Shown here: in pieces, positions 44,365-51,870 of the stretch
How the letters are laid out: each line of letters begins with the position of its first letter
Position numbering within the stretch: the stretch's first letter is position 1
Assembly (NCBI RefSeq): GCF_006716765.1
Contig: NZ_VFPO01000001.1
Location: forward strand, 6,138,001 to 6,202,000
Direction: 5' to 3'
Length of the DNA: 64,000 nt
Origin: Actinomadura hallensis
Lineage (GTDB): Bacteria > Actinomycetota > Actinomycetes > Streptosporangiales > Streptosporangiaceae
The notes under the pieces: generated by a model
What the model was told of the DNA's origin: nothing
The model's database searches: none
The model's input: only the letters and a program-made list of their open reading frames with translations
Program-made: the position numbers and the translations under genes

Positions 44365-45522
44365 TCACCGCTCCGGACCCGCGTGGGCGCGCAGCGCGGC
44401 CCGCAGGGCTTCCGCGACCCGCTCGACCTGGCCGGGGGTCAGCTCGGCGTGCATGGGAATGGCGAGGCTGCGCCGGAAGAGGTCCGCCGAGACCGGGCAG
44501 GTTTGGTCGGTCTTGTAGGCAGGCTGCAGATGGCTCGCCCAGGTGCCGTGCCCGCAGCCGATGCCCTGGGCACGCAGGTCGGCGGCGACGGCGGCCCGGT
44601 CGACGCCCGGCTCCAGCGTCACCATGTACGACTGCCAGGCGTGGGTGCGGTCGGCCGGGACGTGCGGGAGCGTGATGAGCTCCTCGTCCTTGAGGAGCTC
44701 GTGGTACCGGGCGGCGACCGCGTTCCGGCGCTCCAGCAGCGCGCCGAGCCGCCCGAGCTGCACCTGGAGGATCGCGGCGCCGATGTCGGACAGCTTGTAG
44801 TTGAAGCCGATCTCGGCGAACTCGGGGATCGGCAGGCCGATCACCTTCGCCTGGTCGGCGATGCTGCCGATGCCGAAGGACGACCGCAGCCGCACGGTTC
44901 CGCCGAGTGCCGGGTCGGTGGTGAGCAGCGCGCCGCCCTCGCCGCTGGTGATGCCCTTGCGCCCGTGGAAGGACAGGCAGGCGACGGACGCCAGCGTCCC
45001 CGCCGGGCGGCCCCGGTAGGTCGCGCCGACCGCGCACGCGGCGTCCTCGATGAGGAACAGTCCGTGCCGGTCCGCGATCTCCTGGAGCTCCGCGTAGTCG
45101 GCGGGCAGGCCGACCGTGTCGACCGCGATGATGCCCACCGTCCGGGGCGTGACGAGGTCGGCCACGGCCTGCGGGGCGATGGTGCCGGTGTCGGCGCGGA
45201 CGTCGGCGAAGACGGGCACCGCGTCGACGTACCGCACCGCGTGGGCGGGGGCCGGGAACGTGAAGTCGGCGACGATGACTTCGTCGCCGGGCCCGGCGCC
45301 GAGCGCCAGCAGGCTCAGGTGCAGCGCGGCCGCGCAGCTGCTCAGCGCGACCGCGTCGGCGACCCCGAAGTGCTCGGCCAGCTCCCGTTCCAGGGCCTTG
45401 CCGCGGGGGCCCTGCCCGGCCGGCCAGTCGGACGCGAACACCTCCTTGACGGCCGCCAGTTCCCGCTCTCCCAGGCTCGCGTGCACCAGTGGGATCACGT
45501 CCATCGGGTCACCTCCCGTCAT
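44365..45522 (-). CDS. PLP aminotransferase, DegT/DnrJ/EryC1/StrS family, probable naphthoquinone aminotransferase
   Basis: A 385-residue aminotransferase of the sugar-aminotransferase family. The PLP Lys is in LSFHGRKGITSGEGG (about residue 187) and the PLP-contact Asp in LIEDAACAVGA. The start overlaps the cupin stop by ATGA, so translation is coupled. No sugar-nucleotide genes are present. Homologues beside THN synthase and a cupin oxygenase aminate mompain-type quinones to 8-amino-flaviolin in furaquinocin-type pathways. That reaction is the most likely one here and is inferred from context. Confidence 0.9.
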   Translation of the reverse strand: MTGGDPMDVIPLVHASLGERELAAVKEVFASDWPAGQGPRGKALERELAEHFGVADAVALSSCAAALHLSLLALGAGPGDEVIVADFTFPAPAHAVRYVDAVPVFADVRADTGTIAPQAVADLVTPRTVGIIAVDTVGLPADYAELQEIADRHGLFLIEDAACAVGATYRGRPAGTLASVACLSFHGRKGITSGEGGALLTTDPALGGTVRLRSSFGIGSIADQAKVIGLPIPEFAEIGFNYKLSDIGAAILQVQLGRLGALLERRNAVAARYHELLKDEELITLPHVPADRTHAWQSYMVTLEPGVDRAAVAADLRAQGIGCGHGTWASHLQPAYKTDQTCPVSADLFRRSLAIPMHAELTPGQVERVAEALRAALRAHAGPER

Positions 45523-46040
45523 GCCGGGCTTCCGTAGCGCAGCGGTGTGATCTGCGTGATGTCGTAGCGCTCGCGCATCCGCTCAACGGCCCCGGAGTCG
45601 ACGGTGCGGCCGCTGGAGAAGATCTCCGCGATCTCCTCGAAGTAGCGTTCGTGGTCGGGCGACGGGTAGCTCTGGAACAGCATCCGCACCGGCTCGCCGG
45701 TGGAGTTGGTGAACGCGTGCGGGCAGCCGGACGGGACGAACATGCAACTGCCCGGCCCCGCGCGGACGACCCCGTCCCCGTCGGGGGACTTCCAGTCCCG
45801 CCAGTCGTCCCCGGTTCGCTCGACCGGCTCGAACGCCAGCAGGTCGATCTCCCCCTCCAGGACGTAGAAGAACTCCTGCGCGTTCTGGTGGACGTGGGCT
45901 CCCACGTCGAACCCGGGCGGCACCACCACCTCGAACGTCGAGACGACGAAGCCGTCCGCCGCCGTGACCTTGAAAGTGATCTCCTGCGCCTTCGTGATGA
46001 GCTTTCGTCCCTCGCCTGGCGGGACAATGAGGCCGCTCAT
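45519..46040 (-). CDS. Cupin-domain monooxygenase (MomA-like), THN to flaviolin oxidation
   Basis: A 173-residue single-domain cupin. The metal-binding motif 1 is GAHVHQNAQEFFYVLEGEIDLL and motif 2 is FVPSGCPHAFTN. The family includes MomA, which oxidises THN to flaviolin and onwards to mompain in Streptomyces. It is the first gene of the eight-gene operon, about 355 nt downstream of cluster promoter C, and its stop overlaps the aminotransferase start. Quinone formation from the THN-synthase product is therefore its likely job. Confidence 0.85.
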   Translation of the reverse strand: MSGLIVPPGEGRKLITKAQEITFKVTAADGFVVSTFEVVVPPGFDVGAHVHQNAQEFFYVLEGEIDLLAFEPVERTGDDWRDWKSPDGDGVVRAGPGSCMFVPSGCPHAFTNSTGEPVRMLFQSYPSPDHERYFEEIAEIFSSGRTVDSGAVERMRERYDITQITPLRYGSPA

Positions 46041-46394
46041 GCGACTCGCTTTCTTGTCGTTTGCGGAGAACCCGTCTCATGACGTGGCACCGGTGCGGCG
46101 GGACGCCGCACCGGCCTTCTGCGCGTGCCGGAACCTCACAACGGCGCCGACACGGCAGTGAGGTGGGGAAGGACGTTGAAAACGCCGGACCGCGCGCCTA
46201 ATGAGGGCGCGCGCGGGTGAATTTTCGGTGAACTGTGGTCGTCAGTCCGGTGACCTTCCGAGATCACCGGTGTCCGGTCGGGACCGTTCCCGTTCTCCCG
46301 CGGTATCGCGGGCGGAGTTTCGCCGACCCGATCATCCAGTGGGCTTCCGAATAGGAAACCGGGCATGAAGCCGTAATCGGGGCGAGCAAGTCTA
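46041..46394 (-). other. Long 5' leader of the main biosynthetic operon
   Basis: About 350 nt separate the -10 of promoter C from the cupin start. The leader holds no clear reading frame but contains a GC-rich inverted repeat (CCGCGCGCC at 46190-46198 with GGCGCGCGCGG at 46206-46216) that could act as an attenuator or processing site. Nothing resembling a known riboswitch was recognised. Confidence 0.4.
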
Positions 46395-46423
46395 GATATA
46401 AGTTCTTCGCTCCCGGCTGTCAA
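46395..46423 (-). promoter_or_regulatory. Cluster promoter, copy C
   Basis: Minus strand: -35 TTGACA (46418-46423), 17-nt spacer containing GGGAGCGAAGAAC, and -10 TATATC (46395-46400), then TAGA. It matches copies A and B in both hexamers, the spacing and the GCGAAGA core. It should drive the operon beginning with the cupin gene. Confidence 0.8.
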
Positions 46424-46497
46424 GCCTCGGCCGCCCCCGGCGGCCCGTCTTTCGCACCGGCCCGCGGCGCTCCCGGCCGTCGCCGGCGACACCGCGA

Positions 46498-46611
46498 ATG
46501 GACGGCCAACCCGCACGCGGCTACGGCGGTACCGCCGACGTCGTCCAAGCCGCCCACGCCGTCAACAAGCCCGTCCGAGTCATCTGCCTCCACCTGACCA
46601 GCGCAGACTGA
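46498..46611 (+). pseudogene. C-terminal relic of a hypothetical nucleotide-binding-like protein
   Basis: A 37-codon frame reads DGQPARGYGGTADVVQAA then NKPVRVI and stops. This resembles the C-terminal strand-helix-strand of actinobacterial proteins containing WDGxPARGxGGTADVV. No upstream coding sequence survives, because promoter C of the neighbouring cluster starts within 80 bp. Confidence 0.35.
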
Positions 46612-46627
46612 AGATGGAAAAGGCTCC

Positions 46628-46765
46628 GTGACCGCCGCCGACGAGTCGGGTCTGGCCGTCCAGGCGCAACTGGACACATGGGCGAACAGCCTGGGGGTCA
46701 AACTGGAGCGGGTGACCGACACCTACGACTCGCTCGTCCGACAAGCACAGCATCACAGCACGTGA
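46628..46765 (+). CDS. Hypothetical 45-residue protein
   Basis: A GTG frame (TAADESGLAVQAQLDTWANSL and on to AQHHST) with a weak AAAGG upstream. The text is amphipathic, helix-like and protein-like in codon use, but too short to assign. It may be a relic like its neighbour. Confidence 0.3.
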   Translation: MTAADESGLAVQAQLDTWANSLGVKLERVTDTYDSLVRQAQHHST

Positions 46766-46835
46766 ACCAGCTCAGAACAGCGCATCTGGTGGCCGGGGCG
46801 GCGGCAAGGACTCCAGAGCCGTCTGGAAGGAGGTG

Positions 46836-46958
46836 ATGAACTGCTGCTTGCGGGTGGTCTTGCTCTCGCTGGGCGGAATCATCGCGAGCGTGATGCGCGT
46901 TCACCGGAGCCTGAACGCACCGCGCCTGCAGCGAGCCACGCCGACGCGTTCCGTCTAA
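46836..46958 (+). CDS. Possible 40-residue membrane peptide
   Basis: The frame reads MNCCLRVVLLSLGGIIASVM followed by a basic tail. A complete AGGAGGTG sits almost on top of the ATG, with spacing shorter than ideal. It has one hydrophobic helix and two adjacent Cys. Its 3' end overlaps the convergent aldo/keto reductase by 4 bp. Existence as a gene is uncertain. Confidence 0.3.
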   Translation: MNCCLRVVLLSLGGIIASVMRVHRSLNAPRLQRATPTRSV

Positions 46959-47944
46959 GGGGTGGTGAGTCCTGGGGTTGGGTGGCGGGGGATTGTTCGG
47001 GTGAACGCGTCGCCGAAAACTGAGGGTTCCACCTCGGTGATGAAGTCGTTCGGGAAGCCCGGGGTGAAGTCGGTGGCCTTTTCTAGGCGGGCAACGACGT
47101 CTGGAGGGAGGGTGAGGTCCAGGGCGGACAGGGCCTCGTCGAGCTGGTCGACCGTGCGGGGGCCGGTGAGGGGGTGTACGGCGGTGGAGTGGGCTCTGGT
47201 CCAGGCCAGTGCCACCTGTGCGGGGGTAACCCCCAGTTCGTCGGCGATGTCGCGGACGGCCGTCACTACGGCCGGTTCCTTGGTCGCGCCGGCGGATCGG
47301 GCCAGGGCGCCGTGGCCGAGCGGGCCCCAGGCGGCCACTGTGAGGCCCAGAGACTCCGCCATGGGCAGGAGTTCGCGTTCGGCGTCGCGGCGCAGGAGGC
47401 TGTAGGGGACCTGCAGGGCGGCGAACGGCGTCCAGCCGCGCCAGTCGGCGAGCGTGTTGGCCTGGGCGACGATCCAGGCCGGGGCGTCGGAGATGCCGAT
47501 GTAGCGGATCTTCCCGGCGCGTACGGCGTCGTCGAGGGCGCGCATGGTCTCGGCCACGGGGGTGTGCCGGTCCCACATGTGCACCCAGTACAGGTCGATG
47601 TAGTCGGTCCGGAGGCGGCGCAGGCTCTCCTCCAGCGACAGGACGAGGTTCTTGCGGTGGTTGCCGGCGGCGTTCGGGTCGGTGGGGTCGCGGGTGACGG
47701 TGTACTTGGTGGCGAGGACGAAGCGGTCCCGGCGTCCGGCGAGCAGTTCGCCGACGACGCGTTCGCTTCGGCCGTCGCCGTAGAAGTTCGCCGTGTCGAC
47801 GACGTTGCCGCCTGCGTCGGCGTAGTGGTCGAGGACTCGCCGGGCGTCCGATTCGGACAGGCCGCCCGGGGCGCCGTAGGCCATCGTGCCGAGGAAGAGT
47901 TCGGAGACGCGCAGGCCGGTATTGCCCAGTAGTCGGTATCGCAA
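46955..47944 (-). CDS. Aldo/keto reductase
   Basis: A 329-residue NADPH-dependent reductase with a TIM-barrel fold. The catalytic tetrad is visible: Asp in NVVDTANFYG, Tyr in the same motif, Lys in LATKYTV and His in YWVHMWDRH. A TTG start at 47944 is chosen because GGAG lies five bases upstream and the text RYRLLGNTGLRVSELFLG is the family start. It follows the FMN reductase by 28 bp as its operon partner. The substrate is unknown. Confidence 0.9.
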   Translation of the reverse strand: MRYRLLGNTGLRVSELFLGTMAYGAPGGLSESDARRVLDHYADAGGNVVDTANFYGDGRSERVVGELLAGRRDRFVLATKYTVTRDPTDPNAAGNHRKNLVLSLEESLRRLRTDYIDLYWVHMWDRHTPVAETMRALDDAVRAGKIRYIGISDAPAWIVAQANTLADWRGWTPFAALQVPYSLLRRDAERELLPMAESLGLTVAAWGPLGHGALARSAGATKEPAVVTAVRDIADELGVTPAQVALAWTRAHSTAVHPLTGPRTVDQLDEALSALDLTLPPDVVARLEKATDFTPGFPNDFITEVEPSVFGDAFTRTIPRHPTPGLTTP

Positions 47945-47972
47945 TTCAGCTCCTACATCGTTTCTTCGGCGT

Positions 47973-48572
47973 TCACGCCTTGCTGCGGGCTCGCAGCGGT
48001 GCCAGTGCGCCCGCCCACGCGACCAGCTGGTCGAGCATCTCGGTGAGGTCCTCCTCCTGGTGCGGCATGGGGCGAAGGTACTGGAGGTCCTCGAAGTCGG
48101 TGTGCAGCCCGAGCCCGACCTGGGCGGACACATCGGCGATCTGGAGCTCGCCCATCATCGACCGGAGCTGCTCGACGGCCCGCGCACCGCCGAACACGCC
48201 GTAGCCGACGAAACCGGCGGCCTTGTTGGTCCACTCGGCGTACAGGTAGTCGAGCGCGTTCTTGAGCGCGGCCGGAGGCGCGTTGTTGTACTCCGGGGTG
48301 ACGAACACGTAGCCGTCGAAGCGGTCGATGGTCTGCGACCAGGTCTCGGTGTGCGGCCTGGTGTAGCGGGCCATCATCGGGGTGAACGGCTCGTCGAACA
48401 AGGGCAGGTCGATCTCGGCGAGGTCGATGAGCTCGAACTCGGCGTCGTCGCGCTTGCTCGCCAGATCGAGGACCCAGCGGCCGACGTCACCGCCCTTGCG
48501 GGGGATGCCCCGGACGTTCCCGTTGCTGCCTGGACGGGTGCTGCCCACAATGATGGCGATCTTGATCGTCAT
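47973..48572 (-). CDS. NADPH-dependent FMN reductase (flavodoxin-like)
   Basis: A 199-residue flavoprotein. IVGSTRPGSNGN is the FMN phosphate loop and FVTPEYNNAPPAALKNALDYLY the classic second motif of the FMN_red family. It reduces FMN or quinones. The ATG at 48572 has an AGGAGT site. It is divergent from an AraC regulator that probably controls it together with the downstream aldo/keto reductase. Confidence 0.92.
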   Translation of the reverse strand: MTIKIAIIVGSTRPGSNGNVRGIPRKGGDVGRWVLDLASKRDDAEFELIDLAEIDLPLFDEPFTPMMARYTRPHTETWSQTIDRFDGYVFVTPEYNNAPPAALKNALDYLYAEWTNKAAGFVGYGVFGGARAVEQLRSMMGELQIADVSAQVGLGLHTDFEDLQYLRPMPHQEEDLTEMLDQLVAWAGALAPLRARSKA

Positions 48573-48686
48573 TCGGACTCCTCTCGCGTCGTGTTCGGCA
48601 GGGACGACGCTACGCGGGTGATCCGAGACTTCCAATAAGCGATCATCGCGTCTTTTTAATCAGGCGTCTCGCGACCTAGACTTCGG

Positions 48687-49583
48687 GTGGTGGACGTTCT
48701 GAGCGACGTGATCGCGAGCATGCGCATCGGGCGGCCCGGTTTCGCGCGTTCCGGGCTGCGCTCGCCGTGGGGAATGCGGTTTCCGCCGAGCCCCGGCACC
48801 GCGGGGTTCACCGTGCTGCTCCGCGGGTCCTGCTGGCTGCTGGCCGACGACCGCGACCCGGCCGCCGTCGGACCCGGCGACGTGATCTTCACCCCGCGCG
48901 GGGACGGCTACGGGCTCGCCGACGATCCGTCCACACCGCTGGTCGAGGCCGTGCACCCGCCGCCACCGGCCGAGGACGCCGACGTGGTGACGCTGTGCGG
49001 CGGCTACCGGCTCGACCCCGACCGCGTCCACCCGCTGCTGCGGGACATGCCCGCGGTGCTCCATCTGCCCGCGCAGGTCGGACGGCACGACGGTCTCCGC
49101 ACGACGATCGACGCGCTCGGCCGGGAACTCGGGCAGTCCCGTCCCGGCGGCGCGGCGCTCGTCCCGCTCCTGCTCGACATGCTGCTGCTGTACGTGCTGC
49201 GCGCCTGGTTCGAGGACCAGCCGCGCCGGCCCGGCGGCGCGGGCTGGGCCGCGGCGCTGGCGGACCCTCCGGTCAGCGCGGCGCTGCACGCCATCCACCG
49301 GGATCCGGCGCACGCGTGGACCGTCCAGTCGCTCGCGGAGCGGGCGGGGCTGTCCCGCGCCGCGTTCGCCCGCCGGTTCACCGCCGCGACCCGGCAGCCG
49401 CCGCTGGCCTACCTGACCTGGTGGAGGCTGACCACCGCGGCGAGCATGCTCCGCGACACCGACGACTCTTTGGAGCAGATCGCCGCCCGCGTGGGCTACT
49501 CCTCCCCGTTCGCCTTCGCCAACGCGTTCAAGCGGCAGTACTCCGTCCCACCCGGACGCTTCCGCCGCACCGCGCGAAAGTGA
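48687..49583 (+). CDS. AraC-family transcriptional regulator with cupin-type sensor domain
   Basis: A 298-residue regulator. An N-terminal cupin_6-like domain (GFTVLLRGSCWLL, GDVIFTPRGDGYGLADD) is followed by a C-terminal double HTH, with WTVQSLAERAGLSRAAFARRFTAATRQPPLAYL and IAARVGYSSPFAFANAFKRQYSVPPGRFR. The start is one of two adjacent GTG codons. It is divergent from the FMN reductase/aldo-keto reductase operon over 114 bp. This arrangement is common, with the regulator activating the oxidoreductases in response to an electrophile. Confidence 0.92.
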   Translation: MVDVLSDVIASMRIGRPGFARSGLRSPWGMRFPPSPGTAGFTVLLRGSCWLLADDRDPAAVGPGDVIFTPRGDGYGLADDPSTPLVEAVHPPPPAEDADVVTLCGGYRLDPDRVHPLLRDMPAVLHLPAQVGRHDGLRTTIDALGRELGQSRPGGAALVPLLLDMLLLYVLRAWFEDQPRRPGGAGWAAALADPPVSAALHAIHRDPAHAWTVQSLAERAGLSRAAFARRFTAATRQPPLAYLTWWRLTTAASMLRDTDDSLEQIAARVGYSSPFAFANAFKRQYSVPPGRFRRTARK

Positions 49584-49655
49584 CATGGGCGGCGCCTTTC
49601 CAGTGGCGCATTTCATTTCTCGTGGGCCGGACGGGCTCGCGACTAGGGTGCTGTC

Positions 49656-49973
49656 ATGCGCCAGATGCCGTCGTCCGACATGGTCAGCTTGATCTCATTT
49701 CTTGCTGTTCTGCTGATATTTTTCAGCATCGACGTGCGTTCGAGGGTTTCATCGTCCCCTCAGCCCTGGCACGCGCATTTCTTCGCATGGGCCTCCCGGA
49801 TCGGAGGGGTCTCCACCGCACTGTCGCTGACTCTGGGGTGGACCGACCTGTTCCTCCCGGATGAGAACAGCCCGATCCACACGGCTTTCGTGGCCGCCCC
49901 CGGGTCACTGGGGGTGTTGTGCGCCATCGTGCTCGGGCTGGAAATGCTCTGGCAGCGATTCGATTCGACATAG
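49656..49973 (+). CDS. Small membrane protein, unknown function
   Basis: A 105-residue protein with three hydrophobic stretches (LISFLAVLLIFFSI, GVSTALSLTLGWTDLFL, GSLGVLCAIVLGLEML). I do not recognise the family. Composition is less GC-extreme than its neighbours. A weak ribosome site precedes the ATG. Confidence 0.5.
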   Translation: MRQMPSSDMVSLISFLAVLLIFFSIDVRSRVSSSPQPWHAHFFAWASRIGGVSTALSLTLGWTDLFLPDENSPIHTAFVAAPGSLGVLCAIVLGLEMLWQRFDST

Positions 49974-49987
49974 CGGCCTGCCGGTGC

Positions 49988-50563
49988 TCAGGGGATCCAC
50001 ATCCGTGCCATGGTGTGGGTTTCCTTCACGTCCACCTGCACCTTCTCCAGCTTCCTCTCGTCCAGCAGGCGGTACTCCTGGATCTCCTCATAAAGCTCGG
50101 TTGAGATGATGACGGCGAACTCCGCACCGTACTCCCTCATTTTCGCCTTGAAGTCCGGAGCGTCCAGGAGCCGCGCGGCCCGGTTGACGGGGACACCCGC
50201 GTATCCCCTGTCGTCAAGATGCACATAGCCGGCGTCCAAGGCTTGGCGGAGCTGCACCCGCACTTCCGGGCACACGGTCTCGTTGTACCTGCGCACTGCG
50301 TCGCCCAAACGACGCGGGAAGTCGGTCACCAGCATTTCGATGCCGCAGTCGGTGACGAGCATGAGTCCGTCACCGCGATCGCTGTGCGCTTCAGGCCGCA
50401 GATCGATACTGAGATCGGCGGCGACGCCCTCGATGATCCCGAACATTTCCTTCCGTACGTGGGCCTGGCCCGCGACATCGAGGGCGGCGAAACGGGAGAC
50501 GTCCAGGGCGATGCAGTGCAGGTGACGAGGCTCTAAAGGGCGGACATAGAGATTCGATGACAT
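49988..50563 (-). CDS. Nucleotidyl-cyclase-like domain protein
   Basis: About 191 residues with a class III adenylate/guanylate cyclase homology layout: LDVSRFAALDVAGQAHVR at the metal-binding strand position, a second acidic turn in DRGDGLMLV, and YVHLDDRGYAGVPVNRAARLLD, a common actinomycete variant. Some catalytic residues appear altered, so it may bind rather than cyclise nucleotides. The ATG at 50563 gives the family start; upstream in-frame residues are unlikely. Confidence 0.65.
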   Translation of the reverse strand: MSSNLYVRPLEPRHLHCIALDVSRFAALDVAGQAHVRKEMFGIIEGVAADLSIDLRPEAHSDRGDGLMLVTDCGIEMLVTDFPRRLGDAVRRYNETVCPEVRVQLRQALDAGYVHLDDRGYAGVPVNRAARLLDAPDFKAKMREYGAEFAVIISTELYEEIQEYRLLDERKLEKVQVDVKETHTMARMWIP

Positions 50564-50876
50564 CGAAGACCTGGCTTCGGCTCGAAGTATGAAAAGGGAC
50601 TCATGCGGGGACGGCGACCTCGTTGGGAACCGTCCACCACTTGCCTCACCATGGCACATCTCACTACCAATCGGGGCCTATCAGGCGATACCCGAAAGGA
50701 AATCTCAAGAAGCGAGTCGAAGGCATGAGGAAAGAATCTGAAACTCTCAGGGCATGAGAAAACGGGCAGGCGTCACATCAAGGCTCAATGCGTACGGTGC
50801 AGCACAGGTTGCGGTGGGTCGTCAGCCGCTCCGCGCTTCGCGCCGGTGAGGACGGCCGGCAGCGGGCGGGCTCGGG
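50564..50876. other. Intergenic region, nothing recognised
   Basis: About 313 bp between two minus-strand genes. It is less GC-rich than its surroundings in the middle (50690-50770), suggesting promoter DNA for the cyclase-like gene. No repeat, RNA gene or hairpin of note was seen. Confidence 0.4.
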
Positions 50877-51743
50877 TCAGTCCCCCAGCCGCGGCGGCTG
50901 AACGCGGAGATCAGGGGACTCGACGCGCTCGGCGCACCGCTTGAAGACGCGGAGGGCGTCACCCTCGCCGCGGACTTCAGCCGCGTGGGCCAGGATGCGG
51001 GCGTGGGAGGCGGCCCGGTCGGCGTCAAGGTCGGCATTTGAGTCGAGGAGGTCGGACGCCGGTGAGGAGCCAGGCGCGGCGGCCGCGGCCGCGATGGCGA
51101 ACTGGGACGCGCGCCGGTTGTGAGGTTCGGACGAGGTGCCCAGCATCACGGCGACTTCGTAGAACGCACCGTGCTCCGCGTTGGCCGACTTCAGCGCCTG
51201 CCTCCGGGCGTAGTCGCCGAGAGCGCTCAGGACGTGCATCTCGTCGCCGGTCACCTCGATGGGGACCGTCTGGATCGGAATGGCCGGCGGCAGCGCCGCG
51301 TACTCCGCGCGCGGTAGCACGGGCAGGCGCAGCGGCCGGTCGACGTCGTACTCGTCGTCGCGGATGAAGAGCCTTTGCGTCCTCTGGTGCTGGTCCAGCG
51401 CTTTGGCCTGGGTCAGCCGGGCCTGCCACCCGGTCAGCGTGGCGCAGCCCGGATCATCCTCTCGGACGTGCCCGTGGTAGGCGAGGTTCTGCAGAGCGAG
51501 AACCAGCACGTTGAGCTGTTCGGTGGTGGGCAGTCTCTGATGGCCGCCCCGCAGGATCTTGTAGATGTTGATCGCGGAGAGCCCCGTCGCGTCTCTGCCC
51601 CGGTAGTCGGGGTAGAGCTCACGGATCCGTCCCGCCACCTCGGCGATCTCCTCCGGCGGGAACCCCCCGCTGAGGACGTGGTAGCCGGAAAGCAGCTTGA
51701 CGAACATCTGGTGCGCGGGGGTCCGCCGCGGCGTCGTTGCCAT
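50877..51743 (-). CDS. Actinomycete regulator-like protein with N-terminal XRE-type region
   Basis: A 288-residue protein. The N-terminus (GRDATGLSAINIYKILRGGHQRLPTTEQLNVLVLALQ) resembles an atypical XRE helix-turn-helix. The middle has a short beta segment (IPIQTVPIEVTGDEMHVLSAL), and the C-terminal part is Ala-rich and helical. Similar proteins occur near DUF5753-type regulators in actinomycetes. It is probably a DNA-binding accessory; the function is not established. Confidence 0.55.
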   Translation of the reverse strand: MATTPRRTPAHQMFVKLLSGYHVLSGGFPPEEIAEVAGRIRELYPDYRGRDATGLSAINIYKILRGGHQRLPTTEQLNVLVLALQNLAYHGHVREDDPGCATLTGWQARLTQAKALDQHQRTQRLFIRDDEYDVDRPLRLPVLPRAEYAALPPAIPIQTVPIEVTGDEMHVLSALGDYARRQALKSANAEHGAFYEVAVMLGTSSEPHNRRASQFAIAAAAAAPGSSPASDLLDSNADLDADRAASHARILAHAAEVRGEGDALRVFKRCAERVESPDLRVQPPRLGD

Positions 51744-51870
51744 GGGACTGCGCTCTCCTGCCTCTCGAACAGGAACGAAGAATCAGGGACGGCGTACGTG
51801 CGGCGCAGCCGCCCGACGCGCGGAACGCGTTCACGAGGACCTCGCGGAGCCCTGGGACGGCCGCAGCATC

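Noticed and set aside
44365-45522. Aminotransferase considered as a sugar aminotransferase for a glycosylated product
   Set aside because: No sugar-nucleotide dehydratase, epimerase or glycosyltransferase is in the cluster, and its coupling to the cupin points to a quinone substrate. It remains an inference.
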